DNA of 64,000 bases from Pedobacter frigiditerrae (lineage in GTDB: Bacteria; Bacteroidota; Bacteroidia; Sphingobacteriales; Sphingobacteriaceae), in the NCBI RefSeq assembly GCF_004331645.1, contig NZ_SJSK01000001.1, positions 1,488,001 to 1,552,000 of the forward strand, in the 5' to 3' direction. The position numbers and the translations under genes were made by a program. The notes beneath the pieces were generated by a model, which searched no databases, was not told the DNA's origin, and worked only from the letters and a program-made list of their open reading frames with translations. This document shows, piece by piece, positions 51,570 to 59,705 of this stretch (its first letter is position 1; each line of letters opens with the position of its first letter).

Positions 51570-52673
51570 ATGTGGTTAAAAAACATTACTCTTCTCAACT
51601 TTAAAAATTACTCTTCAGCTGAGCTAACCTTTGCTAAAACAGTGAATGCTTTTGTAGGCAATAATGGTGCTGGAAAGACTAACTTGCTAGATGCCATACA
51701 TTATTTGTGCCTTTGCAAAAGCTACTTTAATCCAATAGATAGCCAACAAATTAAAACAAGCGAAGACCTTTTTTTAATACAAGGTGATTTTGATAGAAAG
51801 GAAAAAAATGAAAAGATCACTTGTGGCTTAAAACGAAATCAAAAAAAGAGCTTTAAGAGAAATAAAAAAGAGTACGATAAATTAGCTAATCACATAGGAC
51901 TTTTCCCTTTGGTAATGATTTCTCCCTATGATGTTAATTTGATCATGGATGGGAGTGAAGAACGTAGAAGATTTATAGATAATGTAATCTCTCAAACAGA
52001 TGCAAGTTATCTAGATGAACTGATTATTTACAACAAACATCTTTTAAATAGAAATGCTTTACTAAAACAAGTTGCCGTTACAAGAAAGTTAGATATAACA
52101 CTATTGCAGATTTTAGACGAACAATTGATTTTATCTGGTAATAAGCTATATGAGAAGAGAAAACAGTTCTTGTCTGATTTTATTCCACTTTTTAATAAAC
52201 ATTATAGTTATATCACTGATGATGCCGAACAGGTTTCTTTAAGCTATCAAAGTCAACTAAACGACCAGCCTTTTAATGATTTATTAATTAATTCCATAGA
52301 AAAAGATAGAATTTTAGAAAGAACAACAACTGGTATACATAAGGATGAGCTTTTGTTTGCCATAGGCGATATGCCATTGAAAAAATTCGGCTCCCAAGGA
52401 CAGCAGAAATCATTTTTAATTGCCTTAAAACTTGCACAATATAGCTATCTACAGCAATTTAAAGGGTTTAAACCTTTGTTATTATTAGATGATATTTTTG
52501 ATAAATTGGATGATTTGAGGGTACATAAATTAATGGAGATGGTTTCTCATCATGACTTTGGACAGCTATTTATTACTGATACAGGAAAAGAAAGAGTACT
52601 TTCTGTTTTTAATGAAATTAAAGTTGATGTAGCTTTGTTTGAAGTTGATAATGGAATAATTAAACATGCGTAA
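51570..52673 (+). CDS. recF: DNA replication and repair protein RecF
   Basis: 367-residue SMC-like ATPase that loads RecA at gaps with RecO and RecR. Walker A is VGNNGAGKTNLLDAI, the signature region is GSQGQQKSFLIALKLAQ, and Walker B is LLLLDDIFDKLDD. LNRNALLKQ in the middle is typical. Length is normal. It overlaps the DUF721 gene by 8 bases. dnaN and gyrB are not next to it, so this is not the classical origin cluster. Confidence 0.96.
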   Translation: MWLKNITLLNFKNYSSAELTFAKTVNAFVGNNGAGKTNLLDAIHYLCLCKSYFNPIDSQQIKTSEDLFLIQGDFDRKEKNEKITCGLKRNQKKSFKRNKKEYDKLANHIGLFPLVMISPYDVNLIMDGSEERRRFIDNVISQTDASYLDELIIYNKHLLNRNALLKQVAVTRKLDITLLQILDEQLILSGNKLYEKRKQFLSDFIPLFNKHYSYITDDAEQVSLSYQSQLNDQPFNDLLINSIEKDRILERTTTGIHKDELLFAIGDMPLKKFGSQGQQKSFLIALKLAQYSYLQQFKGFKPLLLLDDIFDKLDDLRVHKLMEMVSHHDFGQLFITDTGKERVLSVFNEIKVDVALFEVDNGIIKHA

Positions 52674-52956
52674 ACCAAACGACATATCATTAAAAGATGC
52701 CATAACAAAAATGTTATCGGTTTATCGCTTGCGTGGCAAATATGATGAAACTGGCATTGTGGTACATTGGCCAGAATTAATGGGCACGGCAGTGGCAAAT
52801 AGAACTACCCAAATTTATGTTAGTCAGGGAAAATTATTTGTTCGCATCGAATCCTCAGTCATTAAGAATGAATTATTGATGGTTAGAACAGGAATTATAG
52901 ATAAGTTAAATGAACGAGCAGGTTCTAAAGTGATTACAGAAATTGTTTTTCTATAA
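52666..52956 (+). CDS. DUF721 / DciA family protein
   Basis: 96 residues. DUF721 features are LKDAITKMLSVYRLRGKYDE, VVHWPELMGTAVANRTTQIY and LFVRIESSVIKNELLMV. DciA proteins of this family help load the replicative helicase in bacteria without DnaC or DnaI, and they often lie near recF, as here. The 8-base overlap with recF supports joint expression. Direct helicase loading is inferred from the family. Confidence 0.85.
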   Translation: MRKPNDISLKDAITKMLSVYRLRGKYDETGIVVHWPELMGTAVANRTTQIYVSQGKLFVRIESSVIKNELLMVRTGIIDKLNERAGSKVITEIVFL

Positions 52957-52983
52957 AAGCGATGTAGAATTAAAACATCACTT

Positions 52984-53157
52984 TTAGCCTTTTCCGCCGA
53001 AAACTTTAGAGATTAACCAAATAATTAAGGCTAAAACAATAACTACTATAATTACTCCCGACCAAACACCGGCCTTAAAGATTCCTTCAACTAATTCGCA
53101 ACTGCTTAATGTGGTTACTAACAAGGCAACTATTGCCAAGGCGCTATATTTTCTCAT
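52984..53157 (-). CDS. Small membrane lipoprotein (57 residues)
   Basis: A short gene. The product begins MRKYSALAIVALLVTTLSSC, a lipoprotein signal with lipobox LSSC, then ELVEGIFKAGVWSG, one membrane helix (VIIVVIVLALIIWLI) and a short SKVFGGKG tail. This lipobox-IFKAG-helix pattern is a common small Bacteroidota family of unknown function, sometimes misannotated as phosphatidate cytidylyltransferase. It is convergent with the DUF721 gene, with 27 bases between stops. Confidence 0.8.
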   Translation of the reverse strand: MRKYSALAIVALLVTTLSSCELVEGIFKAGVWSGVIIVVIVLALIIWLISKVFGGKG

Positions 53158-53334
53158 GATGATTTTGTTTTAATTTGGAGATAAAACAGAGAAAATCACG
53201 AATAGTTTTAAAATATATAGGATTTACCTAATATGGGAAATTGCATTTACTTCATAAACTTTAAGTCAAGAATTCAACTTTATAGTTTTTCAAGCTCTTC
53301 CTTAATTGAGAAATAGGTGTCGGTGATAACAAAC

Positions 53335-53433
53335 TCATATCAAACAAAGATATGATTAGGATTATACAGGGATATTCCCCCTGTTAACTCCCTATTGGAC
53401 CCCTGTAGAGTCCCTGTTAAACCCCTGTAGGTG
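53335..53433. repeat. 11-bp phased repeat array C
   Basis: CCCT opens five successive 11-bp units at 53379, 53390, 53401, 53412 and 53423 (for example CCCTGTTAACT and CCCTGTAGAGT). To the left, at the same period, units begin with the reverse pattern: AGGGATATTCC at 53368, then the weaker TAGGATTATAC at 53357 and AAAGATATGAT at 53346. The orientation thus flips at 53378/53379, as in arrays A and B, but the left half is short and degenerate. Confidence 0.7.
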
Positions 53434-53545
53434 TACAATGATACTTAGACTATCTATTAATGGCAATTGTACAAGATTGCAAATTTCAGCTGGCTTAATT
53501 TTTAACTAAATAACATTTTGCCTTTAGACAGGTCTGCATTAGCGT

Positions 53546-53578
53546 AAAAAAAGACCCATCTTTTTCAAAATGCGTCTT
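53546..53578 (-). terminator. Terminator after the secreted FKBP gene
   Basis: AAGACCCAT (53551-53559) pairs with ATGCGTCTT (53570-53578) with one mismatch. On the minus strand a U7 run follows. It lies just downstream of the stop at 53601. Confidence 0.75.
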
Positions 53579-53600
53579 AGATATTCTATGCAATTGAAGT

Positions 53601-54371
53601 TTATTGAGCTACTTTAATCAGTTCTACCTCAAATATTAAAGTGCTAAATGGAGGAATGCTGCCATCTGGGGTAGCTCTACCGCCATAAGCTAAATTATAG
53701 GGCACAAAGAAGCGGTATTTTGAACCTTCTTGCATTAATTGCAAACCTTCTGTCCAACCTGAAATAACTTGGTTTAAGCCAAATGTTGCAGGTTCACCTC
53801 TTTTATAAGAACTGTCAAACTCTGTCCCATCCAATAACGTGCCTTTATAGTTTACGGTAACTTGGTCTATAGCACCTGGCTTAGCGCCCGCTCCTTGAGT
53901 AATTACCTCGTATTGTAAACCACTTGGAGTTGTTTTAATGCCAGGTTTTACCTTATTTGCTGCCAAGAACTGATTGCCAGCATTAACGTTGGGCATATAT
54001 TTTTGCTTGTCTTCTGCTTCTTTTTGTTTGCTAAAGCTGGTGAAAAGATTGTTGATCACTTCTTGACATTGTTGCTGGCTTAATGTTGGATTTGCTTTTG
54101 AGAAAACATCTCTCAATCCCTTGTTAAACAATTCGTAATTGATGGTTTTTAAGCCGCCGGATTGAAAGCTGCTACCAACATTTATCCCTAAAGCATAACT
54201 AGCCGAATCTAAAGTGTTTTTAAATAAAGGTGCTTTATTTGCAACAACCTTTGATACGCTTTTTACAGAAGTTGTAGGTTTTTTAACTGTTGTAGTTTTT
54301 TTTGCAACTGTTTGGGCATTTACGCTTAAACCCACTACGGCTATTATTCCTGTTATAAGTATTCTTTTCAT
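53601..54371 (-). CDS. Secreted FKBP-type peptidyl-prolyl isomerase (FkpA/Mip-like)
   Basis: 256 residues with a signal peptide (VGLSVNAQ). The N-terminal helical dimerisation region (about 50-135: [40 protein letters not shown]) is followed by an FKBP domain (about 150-255: [60 protein letters not shown]). It acts as a proline isomerase and chaperone in the periplasm. ATG 54371 opens the signal peptide; the longer frame from 54419 does not. Confidence 0.94.
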   Translation of the reverse strand: MKRILITGIIAVVGLSVNAQTVAKKTTTVKKPTTSVKSVSKVVANKAPLFKNTLDSASYALGINVGSSFQSGGLKTINYELFNKGLRDVFSKANPTLSQQQCQEVINNLFTSFSKQKEAEDKQKYMPNVNAGNQFLAANKVKPGIKTTPSGLQYEVITQGAGAKPGAIDQVTVNYKGTLLDGTEFDSSYKRGEPATFGLNQVISGWTEGLQLMQEGSKYRFFVPYNLAYGGRATPDGSIPPFSTLIFEVELIKVAQ

Positions 54372-54399
54372 TCTTTTATTTTTAAGGTCGAAATATAAA

Positions 54400-54436
54400 T
54401 AAAAAAATAAGCACCTCATTTGATTAAGGTGCTTAT
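54400..54436 (-). terminator. Terminator after ndk
   Basis: ATAAGCACCT (54407-54416) pairs perfectly with AGGTGCTTAT (54427-54436); on the minus strand a run of T follows. It lies 26 bases after the ndk stop. Confidence 0.88.
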
Positions 54437-54461
54437 GTATGTAATTTAACTGATAGTTTGC

Positions 54462-54881
54462 TTAGAAACGTTCGTCAGCAGTAAAGAAGAAATCTCCTTC
54501 AATTTGAGCGTTTTCATCAGAATCAGAACCGTGAACTGCATTTGCATCAATAGATTTTGCATATTTCTGACGGATAGTGCCTTTCGCAGCTTCAGCAGGA
54601 TTAGTTGCACCAATTAAAGTTCTAAAATCTTCAATAGCGTTATCTTTTTCTAAGATAGCAGCAACGATAGGTCCTGAAGACATAAAGCTTACTAAATCAT
54701 TATAAAAAGGACGAGCACTGTGAACTGCATAAAATTCACCAGCTTTTTCTGACGTTAATTTTGTGTATTTCAAAGCGATGATTTTAAAACCAGCTGCAGT
54801 GATGTCGTTTATGATAGCGCCAATGTGCCCGTTCGCAACACCATCAGGCTTTATCATTGTAAATGTTCTATTTGTACTCAT
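54462..54881 (-). CDS. ndk: Nucleoside diphosphate kinase
   Basis: 139-residue enzyme that equalises nucleoside triphosphate pools by a phosphohistidine relay. [19 protein letters not shown] is the start, and the active-site His is in [20 protein letters not shown]. Residues R-P-F in [11 protein letters not shown] and [16 protein letters not shown] are also conserved. Length is normal. A -7 box lies 25 bases upstream. Confidence 0.97.
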   Translation of the reverse strand: MSTNRTFTMIKPDGVANGHIGAIINDITAAGFKIIALKYTKLTSEKAGEFYAVHSARPFYNDLVSFMSSGPIVAAILEKDNAIEDFRTLIGATNPAEAAKGTIRQKYAKSIDANAVHGSDSDENAQIEGDFFFTADERF

Positions 54882-54905
54882 TGTATATTAAATCAAGATT
54901 TTTTG

Positions 54906-54913
54906 CAAAAGTA
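54906..54913 (-). promoter_or_regulatory. Promoter -7 box of ndk
   Basis: Minus-strand TACTTTTG fits TAnnTTTG, 24 bases before the ndk ATG at 54881. The nrnA box on the other strand lies 63 bases away. Confidence 0.5.
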
Positions 54914-54975
54914 CAAATCTTTAGCTTAATATTAAAGGTTACTGAATTAAAGCTATCAATTAAACCTAAAATTAT

Positions 54976-54983
54976 TAGCTTTG
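54976..54983 (+). promoter_or_regulatory. Promoter -7 box of nrnA
   Basis: TAGCTTTG ends 13 bases before the nrnA ATG at 54997. Confidence 0.55.
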
Positions 54984-54996
54984 CAGGCGAAAAATT

Positions 54997-56007
54997 ATGA
55001 TATCGATCTCTGAACTAAAGACATTATTGGCTACGCCACAAAAGATTGTGATTACAACACATCACAAACCAGATGGAGATGCCATGGGCTCATCTTTGGG
55101 TTTGTATGCCTTTTTAATTCAAAAAGGGCATCACGTAAGTGTAATTACACCAACAGATTATCCAGATTTTTTACATTGGATGCCAAATAACTCTGATGTA
55201 ATTATATATACAGAGGCTGAAGAAAAGTCTGTTGAGTTAGTTAATCAAGCTGATTTAATTTTTTGCTGTGATTTTAACACCTTAAGCAGGATAAATGAAT
55301 TGGGAGAACATATTCGTCAAGCTCCAGGTTTAAAATTGATGATTGACCATCATTTAGAACCAGAGGATTTTGATGATTATCGCCACTGGAATATCAATGC
55401 CTGCGCTGCTGCTCAATTAGTTTACGACTTTATAGTTAATGAGCTGAATGAAGGCGAATTAATAAACAAAGATGTGGCTTCTTGTTTATATACAGGAATT
55501 ATGACAGATTCTGGCTCATTCCGTTTTCCATCTGCAACGTCGGCAGTTTATCGCATAGCTGCAGATTTAATTGATTTAGGAGCAGAACATTGGAGAATCC
55601 ACCAGTTGGTGTATGATAATGCATCTGAAAACCGTTTGCGCTTTTTAGGTCATTGTTTGACTAACAAACTAGAGATTTTAAGAGATTTTAATGTAGCTAT
55701 AATTACGGTATCTGCAGAAGAACTAAAAAATTATGATATTGCTACTGGAGATACAGAAGGTATTGTAAATTATGCCCTATCTATTAACGGAATTAAGTTA
55801 GCTGCATTTATTATTGAAAGAACTGATAAAGTTAAATTATCTTTGCGTTCTACTGGCGATTTCCCGGCCAACGAAATCTGCAAAAAATACTTTGCAGGTG
55901 GTGGTCATAGAAATGCAGCAGGTGGAGCATCTGATAAGAATTTGGCAGATACAATTGCCGAATTTAAATCGATATTGCCAGAATATAAAACTCAATTATT
56001 ACAATAA
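54997..56007 (+). CDS. nrnA: DHH-family oligoribonuclease / pAp phosphatase (NrnA)
   Basis: 336 residues. The DHH domain has THHKPDGDAMGSSLGL, CDFNTLSRI and MIDHHLEPEDF, and LYTGIMTDSGSFRFP, giving the manganese ligands. The C-terminal DHHA1 domain ends with GGGHRNAAGGASDKN, which binds substrate. NrnA degrades very short RNA and dephosphorylates 3'-phosphoadenosine 5'-phosphate. An FKBP lipoprotein gene follows 50 bases later without its own box, so they may be cotranscribed. Confidence 0.95.
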   Translation: MISISELKTLLATPQKIVITTHHKPDGDAMGSSLGLYAFLIQKGHHVSVITPTDYPDFLHWMPNNSDVIIYTEAEEKSVELVNQADLIFCCDFNTLSRINELGEHIRQAPGLKLMIDHHLEPEDFDDYRHWNINACAAAQLVYDFIVNELNEGELINKDVASCLYTGIMTDSGSFRFPSATSAVYRIAADLIDLGAEHWRIHQLVYDNASENRLRFLGHCLTNKLEILRDFNVAIITVSAEELKNYDIATGDTEGIVNYALSINGIKLAAFIIERTDKVKLSLRSTGDFPANEICKKYFAGGGHRNAAGGASDKNLADTIAEFKSILPEYKTQLLQ

Positions 56008-56057
56008 AAAAGATGAGCAGAAAGCTCTTCAACCAAATTAAAAACAAATAAAACATA

Positions 56058-57050
56058 ATGAAAAAAAGTTTAGTAATTCTTTTAGCGGCTACATTAGGCT
56101 TAGCTTCTTGCAACAGAGAGAAAAAAGGTCCAGGAGGTTTGTTGTATACAATTCATCATTCTGAAGGAAAAGAAAAAATTAAAGTAGGTGATGCAATTAA
56201 AATGAACTTTGTACAGAAAAACGATAAAGATTCAGTTTTAGCTAGCACTTATGATAACGAAATGGCACAAATATTCCCGGTTCAAGCAAAAACTTATGCT
56301 GGTGATATTAATGATGTTTTATTAATGTTTGGTGAAGGAGATAGTGCAACTTTTAAAGTGAACTTGGATACCATGGCTTTTTACACTAAAAATCCTAAAC
56401 CAGAGCAATTTAAAAATGATAAATACATCACTTTTACAGTTAAAATTGAAAAAGTAGTAGCTAAAAAAGCAGGTGAGGCAGATTCAGTTTTCCAAAAAAG
56501 AGCAGGTGAATTTTTCCAAGCAGATTATAAAACTACAATTGACAAAATTAAAAATGCTGAAGAAGGAAAAATCAAAACTTACATTGCTGATAACGACTTA
56601 AAAGTTAAAACAACTCCAAGTGGTTTAAATTATGTAATTACTGCTCCTGGTAGTGCCGATAGACCGGCTATGGGTGACACAGTATTATTAAATTACACTG
56701 GAACATTAACTAAAAAAGATGCTAAAGGAAAATATAAGTTATTTGATACTAGCGATGAGAAAAAAGCAAAAGAAGCAGGCAAATTACAGCCAGGCAAACC
56801 TTATGGGCCAACTAAAATGGTACAAGGACAAACTGTTCCAGGTTTCACAGAAGCTTTAACTTTAATTGGTAAGGGTGGTAAAATTACAGTTGTTATTCCA
56901 TCTAAATTAGGATGGGGAGAACAAGGTAGTCCACAAGGCGGTATTGGTCCGTATGCACCAGTTGTTTTCGATGTAGAAGTAGTAAACATCATCAAAGGTC
57001 AGCCAGCGCCACCTGCTCCAGTAGCACCAGTTGTGTCAACAAAACCATAA
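56058..57050 (+). CDS. FKBP-type peptidyl-prolyl isomerase lipoprotein with two domains
   Basis: 330 residues with lipobox GLASC (Cys18). A first FKBP-like half (about 30-135) is divergent (KVGDAIKMNFVQKNDKD, VLLMFGEGDSATFKVNLD) and lacks the usual aromatic active-site residues. The second half (about 190-310) is a regular FKBP domain (GDTVLLNYTGTLTKKDAKGK, VPGFTEALTLIGKGGKITVV, GWGEQGSPQGGIGPYAPVVF). A proline-rich tail ends it. It is anchored to the envelope and likely assists folding of exported proteins. A terminator follows at 57071. Confidence 0.9.
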   Translation: MKKSLVILLAATLGLASCNREKKGPGGLLYTIHHSEGKEKIKVGDAIKMNFVQKNDKDSVLASTYDNEMAQIFPVQAKTYAGDINDVLLMFGEGDSATFKVNLDTMAFYTKNPKPEQFKNDKYITFTVKIEKVVAKKAGEADSVFQKRAGEFFQADYKTTIDKIKNAEEGKIKTYIADNDLKVKTTPSGLNYVITAPGSADRPAMGDTVLLNYTGTLTKKDAKGKYKLFDTSDEKKAKEAGKLQPGKPYGPTKMVQGQTVPGFTEALTLIGKGGKITVVIPSKLGWGEQGSPQGGIGPYAPVVFDVEVVNIIKGQPAPPAPVAPVVSTKP

Positions 57051-57070
57051 TCAAATTAATTAAAATATTA

Positions 57071-57102
57071 AACCTTGTTCTTATTGGAGCAGGGTTTTTT
57101 TT
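57071..57102 (+). terminator. Terminator after the FKBP lipoprotein gene
   Basis: AACCTTGTTC (57071-57080) pairs with GAGCAGGGTT (57087-57096), two G-U pairs included, followed by U8. Confidence 0.85.
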
Positions 57103-57136
57103 GTGCCCAATTTTCAGCAATGCTGAGAAATAAAAA

Positions 57137-57144
57137 TACCTTTG
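57137..57144 (+). promoter_or_regulatory. Promoter -7 box of tatD
   Basis: TACCTTTG ends 3 bases before the chosen tatD ATG at 57148, predicting a leaderless transcript and excluding the TTG at 57142, which lies inside the box. Confidence 0.6.
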
Positions 57145-57147
57145 TAT

Positions 57148-57915
57148 ATGCTTTTAACAGATACCCACACCCATTTATATTACGAAACCGATTTAGAAAA
57201 ACAAGCATTATTAATGGATAGGTGTTTTGCCTTTGATGTAAAACGACTCTTCCTTCCAAATGTAGATGTGAAATCTATTGAGATGATTGATAATTTGGTT
57301 GCAAAATATCCTGAAAATTGTTTTGCGATGGCTGGCTTGCACCCTTGCGATGTAAAAGAAGATTACTTAACTCAACTGCCTTTAATTTATAATAGCATAG
57401 GGGATAGAAAAATTTATGCCATAGGCGAAATTGGCATCGATTTATATTGGGATAAAACTACTTTAGCTATACAGCAAGATGCCTTTAAGCAACAAATTAA
57501 TTGGGCTAAAGATTTAGGTTTACCAATAGTTATCCACTGCCGTGAAGCCTTTGATGAAACTTTCGAAGTTCTAGATGAAATGAAGGATGAAAAGTTAAGA
57601 GGGATTTTTCATTGTTTTACAGGGAATTTAGCACAAGGTAAAAGAGCAATAGATTTGGGGTTTTATTTAGGTATTGGTGGTGTAGTTACTTACAAAAAAG
57701 CTGGATTAGATTTAGTATTGGAAGACATTCCATTAAAGGATATTGTATTAGAAACTGATTCGCCATATTTAACTCCAGTTCCATTTCGTGGTAAACCAAA
57801 TGAAAGTAGTTATTTAATTCACATCGCTCAAAAAGTAGCTGATATTTATAAGGTAAGTTTAGAAGAGGTGGCAGAGATTACTACGGAGAATTCGAGGAGG
57901 ATATTTGGGGTTTAA
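57148..57915 (+). CDS. TatD family metal-dependent hydrolase / DNase
   Basis: 255 residues. The TIM-barrel metal sites are present: DTHTHLYY, AGLHPCDV, IGEIGIDLYWD, VIHCREAFDETFEVL and FHCFTGN, and ETDSPYLTPVPFRGKPNESS near the end. TatD proteins are 3'-5' exonucleases on single-stranded DNA and RNA. ATG 57148 matches the family start and lies next to a promoter box. The next gene is the repeat-flanked GxxExxY gene. Confidence 0.94.
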   Translation: MLLTDTHTHLYYETDLEKQALLMDRCFAFDVKRLFLPNVDVKSIEMIDNLVAKYPENCFAMAGLHPCDVKEDYLTQLPLIYNSIGDRKIYAIGEIGIDLYWDKTTLAIQQDAFKQQINWAKDLGLPIVIHCREAFDETFEVLDEMKDEKLRGIFHCFTGNLAQGKRAIDLGFYLGIGGVVTYKKAGLDLVLEDIPLKDIVLETDSPYLTPVPFRGKPNESSYLIHIAQKVADIYKVSLEEVAEITTENSRRIFGV

Positions 57916-57922
57916 GTTTTTT

Positions 57923-57932
57923 AACCGCAAAG
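57923..57932 (+). repeat. Left copy of the inverted CCGCAAAG repeat around the GxxExxY gene
   Basis: AACCGCAAAG, reverse complement of the copy at 58454-58463. The same word type is frequent at 17854-17890. Confidence 0.65.
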
Positions 57933-58039
57933 ACAAAAAGATTTCGCGAAGAAAATGAAGTTAAAAGAAATTTTGTTAAGTATTGATTAACTTAATGTAT
58001 TTATAATCAGTTAGTTAATTTTTATTTGTAAATTGGGAA

Positions 58040-58417
58040 ATGGATGAAAATGAATTGTCAAATGAGATTATTGGAATTGCAATTGGGGTACACACAGTAC
58101 TTGGTCCAGGTCTTCTAGAAAACGTTTATAAAGAATGTCTTTTCCATAAGATAAATCAATCAGGACTTTTTGTAGAGAAGGAAAAAGTAATGCCAGTTGT
58201 TTATGAGGATGTTAAGCTGGATTGTGGATACAAAATAGATATTCTAGTAGAACGCAAATTAGTGCTAGAATTGAAAAGGTTAGATACGTTGAGCAATGTT
58301 CATTTAGCGCAGACACTTACCTATCTAAAATTAGGTAATTATAAATTAGGTTTACTCATGAACTTTAATACATTTAGGTTAAAGGACGGATTAAAGCGAG
58401 TAGTTAATCAACTCTAG
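58040..58417 (+). CDS. GxxExxY family protein (PD-(D/E)XK nuclease-like)
   Basis: 125 residues. Family motif G-x2-E-x2-Y is seen in GPGLLENVYKECLFHKI. The catalytic core of the PDDEXK_3 group is visible as the Asp of CGYKIDILVERK and the Glu-x-Lys of LVLELKRL. Full length for the family. Its function is unknown; a nuclease role is suggested by the fold only. The family often occurs in several copies per genome. The gene is flanked by inverted CGCAAAG-type repeats, unlike its neighbours tatD and ansA. Confidence 0.9.
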   Translation: MDENELSNEIIGIAIGVHTVLGPGLLENVYKECLFHKINQSGLFVEKEKVMPVVYEDVKLDCGYKIDILVERKLVLELKRLDTLSNVHLAQTLTYLKLGNYKLGLLMNFNTFRLKDGLKRVVNQL

Positions 58418-58432
58418 AACTTTCCTCTTATT

Positions 58433-58463
58433 CTTTGCGGAAAACTTAGCGCTCTTTGCGGTT
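58433..58463 (-). repeat. Right copies of the CCGCAAAG repeat around the GxxExxY gene
   Basis: CTTTGCGG at 58433-58440 and CTTTGCGGTT at 58454-58463 are inverted relative to AACCGCAAAG at 57923-57932. The arms are 521 bases apart and enclose the GxxExxY gene. Confidence 0.65.
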
Positions 58464-58504
58464 ATCCCACTCTAAATTCTCCTTTTCTCTGTGGTAAAAA
58501 TCTA

Positions 58505-58512
58505 TATCTTTG
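58505..58512 (+). promoter_or_regulatory. Promoter -7 box of the asparaginase gene
   Basis: TATCTTTG ends 6 bases before the ATG at 58519, again predicting little or no leader; it also overlaps the alternative TTG start at 58510 and argues against that start. Confidence 0.6.
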
Positions 58513-58518
58513 AACTGT

Positions 58519-59535
58519 ATGACCAAAATTCTTATTATCTACACTGGCGGTACCATCGGGATGGTTAATGATGCTAAAACAGGTACTTTAATTCCATTTG
58601 ATTTTGAACAAATTCAGGATAATGTGCCAGAATTAGCCAGATTAGATTACCAACTTTCTGTTCACTCTTTCGACCCAATTCTAGATTCATCAAATATGAA
58701 CCCAGAAGTTTGGGCAGAACTAGCAGAGTTAATTAAAGAAAAATATGATGCCTTTGATGGATTCGTGATTTTACATGGTTCAGATACCATGTCTTTCACT
58801 GCATCTGCCTTGAGCTTTATGTTGCAAAATTTGGCTAAGCCAGTTATTTTAACAGGTTCTCAATTACCTATAGGAGAGATTAGAACCGATGCAAAAGAGA
58901 ATTTAATAACGGCTTTAGAAATAGCGGCGACTAAAAAAGATGGTAACGCCATGGTTCCTGAAGTATGTATTTATTTCGATTATCAGCTTTTTAGAGGAAA
59001 TCGTTCCATTAAATATAACTCAGAAAAATTCGAAGCATTTGCATCGCCAAATTATCCAATTTTGGCAGAGGCAGGAGTGAATTTAGATTTTTATCCAAAC
59101 TATATTTTACCAATTCCAACCAAAGCTTTTCAAATTCATACGTCATTTAACTCAAATATTGGAGTGTTGAAAATGTATCCAGGCATAACAGAAAATGCTG
59201 TTAGGGCAATAACAGAATCTAATGCAGCAGCAATCATTTTAGAAGCATTTGGTTCAGGAAATACAACAACAGCGCCTTGGTTTATAACCTGTTTAAAGGA
59301 AGCTATTGAAGCCAACAAAATCATATTGGATATTTCTCAGTGTAAGGGAGGTTCTGTACAATTAGGTTTGTATGAAACCAGTAGAAAACTACAAAAAATG
59401 GGAATTTTAAGTGGTTCTGATTTAACTTTTGAATCGGCGGTTACTAAGTTGATGTATTTATTAGGGCAAGATTTAAGTACAGCAGAAGTAAAACGATTGT
59501 TAGAAATTTCAATTGCTGGGGAGCAAACTAATTAG
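58519..59535 (+). CDS. ansA: L-asparaginase, cytoplasmic type I
   Basis: 338 residues without a signal peptide, hydrolysing asparagine to aspartate and ammonia. The first catalytic Thr is in IYTGGTIGM, the second in LHGSDTMSFTASAL, and GSQLPIGEIRTDAKENLITA is a typical type I block. The C-terminal domain (GSGNTTTAPWF, SQCKGGSVQLGLYETSRKL) is complete. ATG 58519 is chosen because it follows the -7 box and matches the family start. Confidence 0.95.
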   Translation: MTKILIIYTGGTIGMVNDAKTGTLIPFDFEQIQDNVPELARLDYQLSVHSFDPILDSSNMNPEVWAELAELIKEKYDAFDGFVILHGSDTMSFTASALSFMLQNLAKPVILTGSQLPIGEIRTDAKENLITALEIAATKKDGNAMVPEVCIYFDYQLFRGNRSIKYNSEKFEAFASPNYPILAEAGVNLDFYPNYILPIPTKAFQIHTSFNSNIGVLKMYPGITENAVRAITESNAAAIILEAFGSGNTTTAPWFITCLKEAIEANKIILDISQCKGGSVQLGLYETSRKLQKMGILSGSDLTFESAVTKLMYLLGQDLSTAEVKRLLEISIAGEQTN

Positions 59536-59705
59536 TTCATTCGTTCAATAGTTCATTGGTTAAGTTGCAACTTATCTCATATCTCGTTTAAGTAAAATTG
59601 CTGCAATTATGATTAAAATCATTCTACATCTAAATTTATAACCTTATTTTTGATGATCGATAAATTTAGCTTGATACTTTATTCTCGCTACTTGATACTA
59701 GGAAA

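Larger units (their letters stand above)
53158..53600. other. Gene-free stretch holding 11-bp array C
   Basis: 443 bases upstream of the small lipoprotein and downstream of the FKBP gene. It holds the 11-bp phased array (about 53335-53433), a palindromic TTGTACAA near 53466-53473, and the FKBP terminator at 53546-53578. The lipoprotein promoter should lie at 53160-53220, but I see no clear box. Confidence 0.65.

Noticed and set aside
51570..52956. Replication origin near recF
   Set aside because: No DnaA boxes, dnaA, dnaN or gyrB are visible beside recF and the DUF721 gene, so the pair alone does not mark the origin.
53466..53473. TTGTACAA palindrome as an operator
   Set aside because: It is a short, AT-rich 8-bp palindrome over 300 bases from any start codon, expected by chance at this composition.
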